A stretch of 64,000 nucleotides of DNA from Maribacter vaceletii (GCF_003634105.1 NZ_RBIQ01000009.1:248001-312000); one strand, 5' to 3'; numbered from the stretch's first letter, positions 33,738-42,985 are shown. The notes: generated by a model not told the origin, from the sequence alone. A program made the numbers and translations.

Positions 33738-34076
33738 ATGAAAAAAATCGAAGCAATTATCAGAAAATCAAAGTTTGATGATGTTAAAGAAGCATTACAT
33801 CAAATAGAGGTAAACTTTTTTAGTTACTGGGACGTAACCGGTGTAGGTAACGAAAAACAAGGACACGTTTATCGTGGAATTTCTTATAGCACCACAGACA
33901 TTCAAAGAAGACACTTATCTATAGTAGTATCTGATGATTTTTTAACTAAAACGGTTGAAACATTATTAGAAGCTGCTTACTCAGGTAATGTAGGTGATGG
34001 TAAAATATTTGTATCCGACGTAGTAGAGGCATACAGAATTAGAACCAAAGAAAGCGGTCACGCAGGAATCAACTAA
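33738..34076 (+). CDS. glnK: PII nitrogen-regulatory protein (GlnK/GlnB family)
   Basis: A 112-aa trimeric signal protein that senses ATP/ADP and 2-oxoglutarate. The T-loop region is VYRGISYSTTDIQRRHLS, keeping the Tyr that is uridylylated in enterics. The B-loop GNVGDGKIFV and the C-terminal VVEAYRIRTKE are typical, as is the opening MKKIEAIIRKSKFDDVKEAL. The adjacent amtB (30 nt downstream) points to the GlnK role of blocking the ammonium channel. No GlnD or GlnE homologue is in the window. Confidence 0.96.
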   Translation: MKKIEAIIRKSKFDDVKEALHQIEVNFFSYWDVTGVGNEKQGHVYRGISYSTTDIQRRHLSIVVSDDFLTKTVETLLEAAYSGNVGDGKIFVSDVVEAYRIRTKESGHAGIN

Positions 34077-34106
34077 AAAAAACCAAACAACTAAAATTTA
34101 TTAAAT

Positions 34107-35345
34107 ATGGACGCAGGATTATTTACAGCCAATAACGTATGGATGATGCTAGCAACAGCGCTAGTATTCTTTATGCATACAGGTTTTGCCTTTTTAGAAA
34201 TTGGCTTAACAAGACAAAAAAATACAATAAACATTTTATTTAAAAATATATTTATTATCACAGGGGGTCTTCTTCTTTATTATGCATGGGGATTTAACTT
34301 AATGTACCCAGGTTTTGAAGATGGAGATATGGGAATTTTAAAATTTGCAGGTTTTGGAATTGGAGCTCCTGAAGGAGGAATGACAGCAGCTTATGCAGAT
34401 GGAGGATACACATGGTGGACAGATTTCTTATTCCAAGGAATGTTCGCAGCTACAGCAGCAACTATAGTATCTGGTGCTGTTGCAGAGAGAATAAAAATTG
34501 GTTCTTTCATGATTTTCACAGTTATATACGTAGGTCTTGTTTACCCTATTGTAGGAGCTTGGAAATGGGGTGGAGGATTCTTAGATGCATGGGGATTCTA
34601 TGATTTTGCTGGATCTACATTAGTACACTCTGTAGGTGGTTGGGCAGCTTTAGTTGCTGTAGCACTATTAGGTTCTAGAATTGGAAAATTCGGAAGCGAC
34701 GGAAAACCAAAAGCAATACCAGGTCACAATATTCCACTTGCAACTGCTGGTGTTCTTATATTATGGTTAGGATGGTTTGGATTTAACGGTGGATCTGTTC
34801 TTTCTGCAGACCCTGAATTAACATCTCTTGTATTAGTTACTACAAGTTTAGCAGCAGCAGCTGGTGGCTTTGGAGCATTCATTACATCAACAATATTATA
34901 CAAAAACTTAGATTTAACTATGTTCTTAAACGGTATTCTAGGTGGACTAGTAGGTATTACTGCTGGAGCAGATTTAATGTCTCCTAACGAAGCTGTTGTT
35001 ATTGGTTTCTTAGCAGGTATCATAATTGTACTTGGAGTTGCCTTAGTAGATAAATTAAAATTAGATGATCCTGTAGGTGCTATTGCAGTACACCTTATAT
35101 GTGGTATCTGGGGAACATTAGCTGTAGGTATTTTTGGAAGCATGGCTGGTTTTGACCAATTCTTAACACAACTTTACGGAGTTCTTATAGTTGGTGGTTT
35201 TTGTATTGTTACTTCAGGTATTATTCTTGGAGCACTTAAAGCTACTTTAGGATTAAGAGTTTCTAAAGAAGAAGAATTAGAAGGGTTAGACATTCACGAA
35301 CATGGAATGGATGCTTATTCTGACTTTAGAATGAACCAACACTAA
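34107..35345 (+). CDS. amtB: Ammonium channel AmtB
   Basis: A 412-aa protein with about 11 membrane helices. The pore twin histidines are visible as STLVHSVGGWAALV (about 173-186) and AVHLICGIWGTLAVG (about 325-340). The entrance region FAFLEIGLTRQKNT and the Trp-rich gating area are also present. It lets ammonium/ammonia enter the cytoplasm and is expected to be plugged by GlnK. It lies between glnK and a porin gene, with a hairpin after the stop. Confidence 0.96.
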   Translation: MDAGLFTANNVWMMLATALVFFMHTGFAFLEIGLTRQKNTINILFKNIFIITGGLLLYYAWGFNLMYPGFEDGDMGILKFAGFGIGAPEGGMTAAYADGGYTWWTDFLFQGMFAATAATIVSGAVAERIKIGSFMIFTVIYVGLVYPIVGAWKWGGGFLDAWGFYDFAGSTLVHSVGGWAALVAVALLGSRIGKFGSDGKPKAIPGHNIPLATAGVLILWLGWFGFNGGSVLSADPELTSLVLVTTSLAAAAGGFGAFITSTILYKNLDLTMFLNGILGGLVGITAGADLMSPNEAVVIGFLAGIIIVLGVALVDKLKLDDPVGAIAVHLICGIWGTLAVGIFGSMAGFDQFLTQLYGVLIVGGFCIVTSGIILGALKATLGLRVSKEEELEGLDIHEHGMDAYSDFRMNQH

Positions 35346-35352
35346 AAAAACA

Positions 35353-35380
35353 AACGGAGTGTTTTGCAGAACACTCCGTT
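35353..35380 (+). other. Stable hairpin between amtB and porin, no T-tract
   Basis: Perfect 11-bp arms AACGGAGTGTT and AACACTCCGTT around TTGCAG, 8 nt after the amtB stop. It is followed by ACATAATC rather than T residues, so it may set mRNA stability or partial termination between amtB and the porin gene. Confidence 0.6.
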
Positions 35381-35462
35381 ACATAATCATATCACAAAAC
35401 AACTGAAACTAAATTTATAACGTCCAAATTAGTCAAACACGGACAAACAAATTATTTGAATT

Positions 35463-36506
35463 ATGAAAAAGATTACAAACACAAAGTACGTAAAAAATAT
35501 ATTTGCATCTGCATTAATGTTAGTTGCAACAACAAGTACTTTTGCTCAGGATGAAGAAGCAGCCGAAGAAGCACCAAAATTAGAAATAAGCGGTAGTGTT
35601 GACGCATACTATAGAACTGCTTTTAATGATGCAGGCGTAGCTTCTACTGATCCAGGAACTGCATTTGCAAACCAAACTGGTTTTGCTTTAGGTATGGGTA
35701 ACTTAATTGCTAGTTATGATGCTGGTAAAGTTGGTGCCGTACTTGATATTGTTGTAGGACCAAGAGGTGCTGGTGCAACTTTTAATACAGATATAGTTGA
35801 TGGTATTGTAAACCAAGCATATGTTTACTGGAATGTTTCTGATAAAACTACCTTAACAATGGGTCGTTTTAACACGTTCTTAGGATATGAAGTAATTGCT
35901 CCACAAGCAAACTTTAACTATAGTACTTCTTATTTATTCTCTAATGGACCTTTTTCTCATATGGGTCTTAAAGCTGATTTTGCTTTATCTGATGATTTTA
36001 GCTTAATGGTTGGAGTAATGAACCCATGGGACACAAATGATATCTCAGGAACTGGAGAGTATTCTTTTGGAGCTCAGTTAGGTTTCTACGGTCAATATTT
36101 AAACTTCTACTATGATAGTGGTAAAAATGGTGGTTTAGGAACTGAGATTGATTTCACAGGTGGATTTGATATCTCTGATGCTTTCTTCTTAGGAATAAAC
36201 GCAGCATACGATACTAATGATGCTGCAGATACAGGTTTCTACGGTGTTGCTCTTTACCCTCAAATAGCTACATCTGATGCTTTCTCTATTGGTTTAAGAG
36301 GTGAATATTTCGCTTCTACTATAGATGGTGGTGACAACTATGACGATGTAACTGCTATTACCCTTACAGGTAGCTATTCTGTTGACAACTTAATCTTAAA
36401 GCCAGAATTTAGATTAGATAGCATAAAAGATGGTTTTACTGATAGTGATGGTGCTGCTTCTGATAGCTTAGCAACTTTTGCTTTAGCTGCAATCTACTCT
36501 TTCTAA
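35463..36506 (+). CDS. Outer-membrane beta-barrel porin of the nitrogen operon
   Basis: A 347-aa protein. The signal peptide runs to about residue 28 (STFAQ), followed by an acidic linker EEAAEEAPK and then a barrel. Repeated amphipathic strands, GSVDAYYRTAFNDAG at the start and FALAAIYSF at the end, fit the OmpL-like porin-2 (bbp2) group. The terminal Phe is the usual BAM signal. Being behind glnK-amtB, it probably admits ammonium or small nitrogen compounds across the outer membrane (inference from context). Confidence 0.85.
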   Translation: MKKITNTKYVKNIFASALMLVATTSTFAQDEEAAEEAPKLEISGSVDAYYRTAFNDAGVASTDPGTAFANQTGFALGMGNLIASYDAGKVGAVLDIVVGPRGAGATFNTDIVDGIVNQAYVYWNVSDKTTLTMGRFNTFLGYEVIAPQANFNYSTSYLFSNGPFSHMGLKADFALSDDFSLMVGVMNPWDTNDISGTGEYSFGAQLGFYGQYLNFYYDSGKNGGLGTEIDFTGGFDISDAFFLGINAAYDTNDAADTGFYGVALYPQIATSDAFSIGLRGEYFASTIDGGDNYDDVTAITLTGSYSVDNLILKPEFRLDSIKDGFTDSDGAASDSLATFALAAIYSF

Positions 36507-36537
36507 GAGAAGAAAAAAAGCAACATTTATAATATTT

Positions 36538-36565
36538 AAAAGCCTTGCAGAAATGCAGGGCTTTT
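36538..36565. terminator. Bidirectional terminator
   Basis: AAAAGCCTTGCA, GAAA loop, TGCAGGGCTTTT with one G-U pair; T-tract on the plus side. It closes the nitrogen operon and the convergent DUF1684 gene. Confidence 0.85.
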
Positions 36566-37215
36566 TATTTTTTAGTGGGTTTAAAAGCTTTAACACCTGC
36601 CAAAACTTCTATATCTAGACTATTAATACCAGGAACTATTGGGCAAGAATATTTTTTATTATAAGCACAATACGGATTATATGCTTTATTAAAATTAATT
36701 ACAATGGTATTCCCTTCCGGAATAGACAAATCTATATAACGCCCACCGCCATAGGTTTGTTTTCCATTTGTTTTATCTATAAAAGGCAAAAACAAATAGT
36801 CCTTATATTCTTCTTGTAACATTAATTTTCTATTCTGATAAATTTCTAATTTATGCTTTTTACCTTTTAAAATAAAAGTTGCAATACCATAAACAACTTC
36901 TTCTGATTGTCTATCTGTAGTAGTTGGCATTAGAAAAGGAATAGCTTCTGGTGTTCTTTCAAAATCCGCAATAACCACAAAAGTAGTGTCTGGTTCAAAA
37001 AAGTCTAAGGTTTTAAAATCTTTCCTATATCTATCTGGTAACGGAGATGTTTCTGGATCCTCATATTCTTCATTTAACTCTTTTTGCCATTCTATAATAC
37101 CCGCTAATAAAGTATCCTTTACTTTTTCTTTTTTTTCTTGCGTAATATCATGATACTTTTTCTCTTGTTTGCAAGACAACACCAAAATAGATAACACCAC
37201 TAATACATACTTCAT
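36565..37215 (-). CDS. DUF1684 lipoprotein
   Basis: A 216-aa protein with a lipobox (SILVLSCKQEK) and one DUF1684 domain. Family blocks are DTTFVVIADFERTPEAIPF, FLPFIDKTNGKQTYGGGRY and FNKAYNPYCAYNKKYSCPI, the last with two conserved Cys. The function is unknown; it is an exported, membrane-anchored protein. It is a single-gene unit. Confidence 0.88.
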   Translation of the reverse strand: MKYVLVVLSILVLSCKQEKKYHDITQEKKEKVKDTLLAGIIEWQKELNEEYEDPETSPLPDRYRKDFKTLDFFEPDTTFVVIADFERTPEAIPFLMPTTTDRQSEEVVYGIATFILKGKKHKLEIYQNRKLMLQEEYKDYLFLPFIDKTNGKQTYGGGRYIDLSIPEGNTIVINFNKAYNPYCAYNKKYSCPIVPGINSLDIEVLAGVKAFKPTKK

Positions 37216-37296
37216 ATAAAAATAAATTTTAATCTAGCTATGTAAAAATACAACATATACCTATTTTTATTAATTTAGTATTCAAATTCAATAAGA

Positions 37297-37368
37297 ATGA
37301 AATTTTTAACGATTTATAAACTAGTAAAATCATATTCAGTAAAACTGAACAGGCGCTGCTATATTTAA
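37297..37368 (+). CDS. Possible 23-aa leader peptide before the MFS gene
   Basis: ATG to TAA frame, product MKFLTIYKLVKSYSVKLNRR plus CYI. It lies 24 nt before a strong terminator that in turn ends just ahead of the MFS gene. Support is positional only; no promoter box was identified with certainty. Confidence 0.3.
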   Translation: MKFLTIYKLVKSYSVKLNRRCYI

Positions 37369-37392
37369 AAATCAAAAGATATTTATATACCT

Positions 37393-37423
37393 AAAAGCCT
37401 GACAAAAATGTCAGGCTTTTTTT
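37393..37423 (+). terminator. Terminator/attenuator directly before the MFS gene
   Basis: Perfect 12-bp arms AAAAGCCTGACA and TGTCAGGCTTTT with loop AAAA, then TTT. It ends 18 nt before the MFS start codon and points in its direction, so no annotated gene needs it as a terminator. Confidence 0.8.
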
Positions 37424-37441
37424 ATTCCAAAAAAAATAAAA

Positions 37442-38653
37442 ATGAAACAACTAGCAGTAAATTACATAGAATCTTTTAAAGGACTCTCTAAAGAAGTTTG
37501 GTGGTTAGCTTTTATCACCTTAATAAATAGAGCTGGCACTATGGTAATTCCTTTTCTTTCTTTGTATTTAACAAAAAGCTTGGGATTTTCTTTAGAAAAT
37601 GTTGGTAGTATTATGACAGCTTTTGGAATTGGCTCCCTAGCTGGTAATTGGTTAGGAGGAAAACTAACCGATATTTTTGGGTACTATAAAGTTATGTTTG
37701 CTAGTTTACTATTAACAGGTGTATCTTTTATAGCACTACAAGAACTAAATACCTTTTGGCCAATATGTATAGGGATTTTTATACTAATGATTATTGCAGA
37801 CACTTTTAGACCTGCAGCTTTTGTTGCTCTAAGTGCATATAGCAAACCCGAAAATAAAACTAGAAGCGTAACATTAATTAGACTTGCTATTAATTTAGGT
37901 TTTTCTGCTGGACCAGCTTTAGGCGGATTAATTATTGCCACACTTGGGTATGACAAATTATTTTGGGTAGATGGTAGCACTTGCATACTAGCAGGTATGC
38001 TATTAGTCGCTGTCTTAAATCCTAAAAAAGCAAAAGTTTTAAATAATATTTATAACAAATCGCCTATTTCTGCTTACAAGGATTTCTACTACCTTACTTT
38101 TATAGCCGCAATGGTTTTATTAGCTTTTGCTTTTGTTCAATATTTTTCTACAATACCTATATACTATAGTGAAGCTTATAAATTAAATGAATCACAAATA
38201 GGAATTATATTAGCATGTAATGGCTTTGCTATATTCGCCTTAGAAATGCCTCTTATAAAATATTTAGAAAACAAAAAGAATTATAAATCAACCTATGTTA
38301 TAATAGGATTACTACTAATTATGCTTAGTTTTTTAGTTCTAAACATTATTAATTGGACAGGCATTTTAGTTATTGGAATGCTACTTATGACTTTTGGAGA
38401 AATGATTGCTTTTCCATTTTCTAACGCAATAGCAATGGAAAGAGCTAAACGCGGAAAACAAGGGGAATATATGGCTCTTTACAGTATGTCTTTTTCTATT
38501 GCCCATATATTTGGACACAACTCTGGAATGCATTCTATTGCCGCTTTTGGATACGAAAAAACATGGTATGCAATTGTTTTTATATGCCTTTTAGGTATTT
38601 TACTACTTACACACCTACTTAAAAAAACATCTAAAAATAATGCCAACTTTTAA
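37442..38653 (+). CDS. Major facilitator superfamily transporter
   Basis: A 403-aa protein with 12 predicted membrane helices. The loop-2 motif GNWLGGKLTDIFGYYKVMF (about 69-87) is the MFS signature A with the D-x-x-G-R-K pattern relaxed. A second half repeats the fold. The family includes drug and metabolite antiporters; the substrate is unknown. The start follows a leader with a strong terminator, which suggests control by attenuation. Confidence 0.85.
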   Translation: MKQLAVNYIESFKGLSKEVWWLAFITLINRAGTMVIPFLSLYLTKSLGFSLENVGSIMTAFGIGSLAGNWLGGKLTDIFGYYKVMFASLLLTGVSFIALQELNTFWPICIGIFILMIIADTFRPAAFVALSAYSKPENKTRSVTLIRLAINLGFSAGPALGGLIIATLGYDKLFWVDGSTCILAGMLLVAVLNPKKAKVLNNIYNKSPISAYKDFYYLTFIAAMVLLAFAFVQYFSTIPIYYSEAYKLNESQIGIILACNGFAIFALEMPLIKYLENKKNYKSTYVIIGLLLIMLSFLVLNIINWTGILVIGMLLMTFGEMIAFPFSNAIAMERAKRGKQGEYMALYSMSFSIAHIFGHNSGMHSIAAFGYEKTWYAIVFICLLGILLLTHLLKKTSKNNANF

Positions 38654-38701
38654 CACCAATATTATAATATAGAAGTAATAACTAGAGACCTATAATTCTA
38701 G

Positions 38702-40114
38702 TTATTCTTCTATAACATCGTAACGTGCTTCTTTTAGGTACTTTGCAACAGTTTCATTAAACTCTGGACTAATCCTAAATAATGCAGTATGTTCTAATTT
38801 ATATAATTCTTCTTTGTTAGTATAGCCTGCGGCAAGAAGCTCTTCTAAATAAAACAACGCTGTGCCATAATCTTCAATTTTAGAACTATAAGAAATAACT
38901 TTTAAATAATTTTCATATTTAGAAGGAGATGTAATTGTCTTTAACATATACAAAAAGTTAAGTGCCTCCTCATCTACTACTGTTGATGCATTCACAATAT
39001 CTATATTATCTTCTATCAGAGCTTCTAAATAGCATTGCAACCTTACCCCTAACTGCTTGTGAACTGCTTTGGGGCTATTTAAAAATTTAGAAATCTCTTC
39101 TGTTTGATATTTCCACCACCCTAAATTATTATAATTATATGTAAGCACATCTTCTTCTAAATAATAATTGTACTCCCCTTTTATAAAATCTTCTTTTAAT
39201 AATAAGGCACTTTCCTCATTATAACTAGACCTATACAGCTTACTCCTTTTTAAACTTTTTAAATTATATTTTATAGAATCTATAGTCATTAAGGGTTTAT
39301 AGGCTACAAGCATTTGGCTTAATACATTTTCTGAATACAAGGGTTTATTTTCAGTTAACAAACTAGCCGCTTTAACCATGCCATCTTTATAATTTTTTTG
39401 AACATATGAAATATCTATTTTTTCCGTGTTTTTTGCCATAGCAGCTAAATCAAAATACACCAATGCCTTTTTAATTGTTTCCAAAGGAGGCCATTCTCTA
39501 CCTTTTTCATGAAATATAAGCTGGTTTGGAAACTTTAATCTATTTAATACTTTCTTTGTCCTAATCATTTCAGAATACAAGTAATCCTTCTTACCAACAA
39601 CACCTATAAAATAAAAAGGTTTTCTTGCACTTAAAATTTCTTCATTAGCTATTGTAGAACTAAAAGACAAGACACCCGTAATCCCCTTAATAAAAGTAGG
39701 AACCAATGTTGCAAAACGCCCACCTTCTGAGTAACCAGAGGCATATATTCTATTTTTCTTTATTGGGAGTAAAGAAAAAACTCTATTAAACATTCTATTC
39801 GTAATTAATACATTCTCTGTTATAGAAAGAGAGTCTTGAACATTATTAGAAGCCGCAATAATATAGCCATATTCCTCTGCTGCAGTAGTATACATACTCA
39901 ACGCCTGTTTCCCTTTCCCTTTTAAATCAAAAACAAATATTACTGGCCAAGCTTTATCTATTTTAAAAGAAGTTGGCAAATAAAGTGAAAAATTCTCTGT
40001 TAAGGTATCATTCACTTTTAACCCATCTAATACAATTCCTTTTTTTAATGTTATTTCTTGTGCATTAATTGACCAAAAAAATATAATAAAAAAAAATGCT
40101 GCTATATATTTCAT
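38702..40114 (-). CDS. Exported alpha/beta-hydrolase-like protein with long helical C-terminal half
   Basis: A 470-aa protein with a signal peptide (about 1-18, ending NAQ). Residues about 20-220 look like an alpha/beta hydrolase or PHB-depolymerase-like fold: LYLPTSFKIDKAWPVIFVFD and the nucleophile elbow ASGYSEGGRFA (Ser at about 148). A plausible acid or His further on (IFHEKGREWPP) is present. The C-terminal half (about 230-470) is helical and could be tetratricopeptide-like, but I cannot fix repeats by eye. Substrate unknown. Confidence 0.7.
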   Translation of the reverse strand: MKYIAAFFFIIFFWSINAQEITLKKGIVLDGLKVNDTLTENFSLYLPTSFKIDKAWPVIFVFDLKGKGKQALSMYTTAAEEYGYIIAASNNVQDSLSITENVLITNRMFNRVFSLLPIKKNRIYASGYSEGGRFATLVPTFIKGITGVLSFSSTIANEEILSARKPFYFIGVVGKKDYLYSEMIRTKKVLNRLKFPNQLIFHEKGREWPPLETIKKALVYFDLAAMAKNTEKIDISYVQKNYKDGMVKAASLLTENKPLYSENVLSQMLVAYKPLMTIDSIKYNLKSLKRSKLYRSSYNEESALLLKEDFIKGEYNYYLEEDVLTYNYNNLGWWKYQTEEISKFLNSPKAVHKQLGVRLQCYLEALIEDNIDIVNASTVVDEEALNFLYMLKTITSPSKYENYLKVISYSSKIEDYGTALFYLEELLAAGYTNKEELYKLEHTALFRISPEFNETVAKYLKEARYDVIEE

Positions 40115-40172
40115 AGTTCAAAATGTATCAAAAACCTCGCCATAACTATTAATTTAAAATAATTTTTAAATA

Positions 40173-40997
40173 CTATTCTCCTATTGCTCCTATTTCTATC
40201 CCCTCGGAATAAGCAACATTAATGCCATGTGCGCTAAAAGCTTTCTTTATAGCCTTATTCGTATTAAAAGTAACTTCCCAATAATCATCTGGAACAACAT
40301 AAGGCCGCACTAGTAACTCTATATTATGAGAATCAAAATTACTAATACCAATTTCTGGTTTGGGCTCCTTTAAAACTTTAGGAACGGTTAATAAGGCGCT
40401 TTCTATAATATTCTGAACTTTAGGAAAACTTTCTGCATACGGCATAGTAACAGTAACTTCTAAACGTATCATCCCTTTTTCAGAATAATTTGTAACTACA
40501 TTATCCGTTACTTTAGAGTTTGGTATTATTAAAATTTTATTTCCTGGAGTAAGAACATCTGTACTAAAAATTCCAATCTCTTCTACCCTACCAAATTTAT
40601 CATCTAACTGTATCCAATCTCCTATTTTATATGGTTTTAAGGTTAAAATCAATATTCCAGAAGCAAAATTTCCTAAACTTCCCTGCAATGCCATTCCAAC
40701 AGCAAATCCTGCTGCGGCAAGTATTGCTACTAATCCTGTTAAGTCTGCTCCAATAACAGATGCAATAGTAAATAATACAGCACCTTTTAATAGCACACTT
40801 ACAGTAGAAGATAAAAATGGTCTTAATGTAGCAGAAAAACCTGCTTTTTCTAAAACCACACCAATCCAACTTACCAATTTCTTAACTACCTTAAACCCAA
40901 TCCAAAAAATTAATCCTGCTAGAATAATTTTAGGAAGAAAAAAAACTATTTTTTCTTGTGCTACTAAAAAATATTCATTCAATTTATCTAAATCCAT
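40173..40997 (-). CDS. MscS-family mechanosensitive channel (stand-alone copy)
   Basis: Two in-frame ATGs near 41000 are better starts than the one at 41024; I use 40997 (MDLDKLNEYF), giving 274 aa. Three membrane helices are followed by GFAVGMALQGSLGNFASGIL, the Gly/Ala-rich TM3 of MscS. The beta domain has KIGDWIQLDDKFGRVEEIG and IIPNSKVTDNVVTNYS. The length equals E. coli MscS within a few residues. It should act as an osmotic safety valve. Alternative starts: 41003 and 41024. Confidence 0.93.
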   Translation of the reverse strand: MDLDKLNEYFLVAQEKIVFFLPKIILAGLIFWIGFKVVKKLVSWIGVVLEKAGFSATLRPFLSSTVSVLLKGAVLFTIASVIGADLTGLVAILAAAGFAVGMALQGSLGNFASGILILTLKPYKIGDWIQLDDKFGRVEEIGIFSTDVLTPGNKILIIPNSKVTDNVVTNYSEKGMIRLEVTVTMPYAESFPKVQNIIESALLTVPKVLKEPKPEIGISNFDSHNIELLVRPYVVPDDYWEVTFNTNKAIKKAFSAHGINVAYSEGIEIGAIGE

Positions 40998-41058
40998 AAC
41001 CATAAAAATAAGAGATAATCGCAATTAAGTGCAAATAATATACGATGAAATTCTAAAG

Positions 41059-41511
41059 TTAAAAATTTAGCTTACCCACAGGAGCATTAGTAACCACGTT
41101 GGAAAGTATAATATGGGTTCTAGTTTCACCATACTGTATTAATTTATCTATAAATTGTTCTAGATGAAATTGATCTTTTAAAACAACTTCCATTACAATA
41201 TTTTCATTACCCGTAATTCTATAACAATTAATTACCTCTTTATACTCTTTTACAATTACCAAAAAAGGCTTTAATTTCCCCATAAAAGCTCTTAATGTAA
41301 TGATTGCTTTTAATTGATGCCCAGTTAAAGAATGGGAAACTTTTGTTTTGTAACCCTCTATAATTCCTAAATCTTCCATTTTCTTAACCCTCTCTGCAAC
41401 GGCTGGAGCTGTAAGACCAATTTTTTTACCAATCGCAGTATAAGATTCTCTTGCATTTTCTTGTAAAAAATGAAGTATTTTCCAATTTAACTCATCAATC
41501 TTTGTTATCAT
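41059..41511 (-). CDS. Lrp/AsnC-family transcriptional regulator
   Basis: A 150-aa regulator. The N-terminal HTH has TKIDELNWKILHFLQENARE and IGLTAPAVAERVKKMEDLG (about 28-46). The RAM domain follows, with YRITGNENIVMEVVLKD. Lrp/AsnC proteins respond to amino acids and often repress themselves. It is divergent from the next gene, and an 18-bp AT-only palindrome lies between them. Confidence 0.93.
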   Translation of the reverse strand: MITKIDELNWKILHFLQENARESYTAIGKKIGLTAPAVAERVKKMEDLGIIEGYKTKVSHSLTGHQLKAIITLRAFMGKLKPFLVIVKEYKEVINCYRITGNENIVMEVVLKDQFHLEQFIDKLIQYGETRTHIILSNVVTNAPVGKLNF

Positions 41512-41562
41512 TACTATTGTTTTGCAATAATTAATATTCTAAAGTAAAATAGCTAATTTACT

Positions 41563-41580
41563 AATTTATTTAAATAAATT
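41563..41580. promoter_or_regulatory. 18-bp perfect palindrome in the lrp divergent region
   Basis: AATTTATTT joined to AAATAAATT, followed by another TATTTAAA. It lies 52 nt upstream of the Lrp gene start and 51 nt upstream of the divergent gene. AT-rich inverted repeats are typical Lrp/AsnC sites; autoregulation is inferred. Confidence 0.4.
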
Positions 41581-41630
41581 TATTTAAAATGCTACGTAAC
41601 TTTATAGTATAATTAGTAAATATATAAACT

Positions 41631-42020
41631 GTGTCCCACAAAAGTTTAGGAAAAAACCCTGTCTACAAAAAAGCATTAGAACTTTGCGTTATGAGCAGAG
41701 AGATAGCTAGTTATGTTTCCCTAAACAAAGATTTATTAAAATTATACCAATCTAATAGTTTAAGAGACACTATTGCCAATTCATTACTTACAGATGCCAT
41801 CCTTATACCTCAAAAAATAGCTCAGGCAGAATATACAAAATGCAAAACGGAACGTCTTAAAAATGCTTTGCATATAAATATTATGCTAAGAAACATGACA
41901 TCTTACTGCACGGGTTTAGAAAAAGATGGTTTAAAAGAAAAAGAATATATTAATTTATTAAGAAAAGAGGTTTTTACCTTTAAAGAATCTTTCAAAAACT
42001 GGAGAAATTCTATCCTCTAA
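41631..42020 (+). CDS. Small helical protein, four-helix-bundle-like, GTG start
   Basis: A 129-aa frame using GTG; no upstream ATG is available in frame. The product is almost wholly helical, with KNPVYKKALELCVMSREIA and a second helix ILIPQKIAQAEYTK. The pattern of four amphipathic helices resembles the four-helix-bundle proteins first seen in 23S rRNA intervening sequences, but the match is weak. It is divergent from lrp and 81 nt before purU. Confidence 0.5.
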   Translation: MSHKSLGKNPVYKKALELCVMSREIASYVSLNKDLLKLYQSNSLRDTIANSLLTDAILIPQKIAQAEYTKCKTERLKNALHINIMLRNMTSYCTGLEKDGLKEKEYINLLRKEVFTFKESFKNWRNSIL

Positions 42021-42122
42021 AGTCTAAAAGACTCCTATTTGTCTATTAAACCTAAAAAAACAACTATTTTTATTTAGTTTGATTTAGATAATGTTCTAAT
42101 TTTGAAAGTTAAAACATACATC

Positions 42123-42974
42123 TTGAAAACTTCTATTTTAATAAATTGCCCCGACCAGGCTGGCATAATAAGTATTGTTACAGGCTTTATACATTCTAAA
42201 GGTGGAAACATTATATACCTTGACCAACATGTAGATAAGGCCGCTAATATATTTTTTATGAGGCTAGAAAGTGATTTTGATGAAAAAAGTTTTAACATCA
42301 CCACTTTTTCTTCTGAGTTTGAGAAAAAATTAGCACTGCCATACAAAATGAAATGGGCATTAAAAAAAGATACCGAAAAATTAAAAATGGCAGTTTTCGT
42401 ATCTAAATACAACCATTGCTTATACGATTTATTAAGTAGGTTTAATTCTGGAGAATTAAATGTTGATATTCCTTTTATTCTAAGCAATCATAAAGACCTA
42501 GAATATATTGCGAACCAATTTAATATTCCTTTTTACCATATACCTATTACAAAAGACACAAAAGAAGAGGCCGAGCAAAAACAACTTAAATTATTAAAGG
42601 AAAACAATGTAGACTTTATAGTTTTAGCCAGATATATGCAAATAGTTAGTAGTACAGTTATAGAGGAATTTCCGAACAAAATTATTAACATACACCATTC
42701 TTTTTTACCTGCATTTGCAGGAGCAAAACCTTACCATGCTGCTTTTGCCAGAGGTGTTAAAATAATAGGAGCCACTAGTCACTATGTAACCGAAGAATTG
42801 GATGCTGGTCCAATCATTGAGCAGGATGTAACAGCAGTAACGCACTCCCATAGTATTAGCGATTTTATTACAAAAGGAAGAGATCTAGAAAAAATAGTAT
42901 TATCTAGAGCTGTAAAATTACACATTGCAAGCAAAACAATGGTATACAACAACAAAACCGTTATATTTTCATAA
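42123..42974 (+). CDS. purU: Formyltetrahydrofolate deformylase
   Basis: PurU hydrolyses 10-formyl-THF to formate and THF, supplying formate for purine synthesis. The N-terminal ACT domain starts ILINCPDQAGIISIVTGFIH and the C-terminal formyltransferase domain has NIHHSFLPAFAGAKPY (catalytic His) and DAGPIIEQD (catalytic Asp region). No ATG starts this frame. The TTG at 42123 leaves the usual distance to the CPDQ motif; TTG at 42102 is an alternative adding seven residues. The 283-aa length is normal. Confidence 0.92.
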   Translation: MKTSILINCPDQAGIISIVTGFIHSKGGNIIYLDQHVDKAANIFFMRLESDFDEKSFNITTFSSEFEKKLALPYKMKWALKKDTEKLKMAVFVSKYNHCLYDLLSRFNSGELNVDIPFILSNHKDLEYIANQFNIPFYHIPITKDTKEEAEQKQLKLLKENNVDFIVLARYMQIVSSTVIEEFPNKIINIHHSFLPAFAGAKPYHAAFARGVKIIGATSHYVTEELDAGPIIEQDVTAVTHSHSISDFITKGRDLEKIVLSRAVKLHIASKTMVYNNKTVIFS

Positions 42975-42985
42975 AACACAAAACA

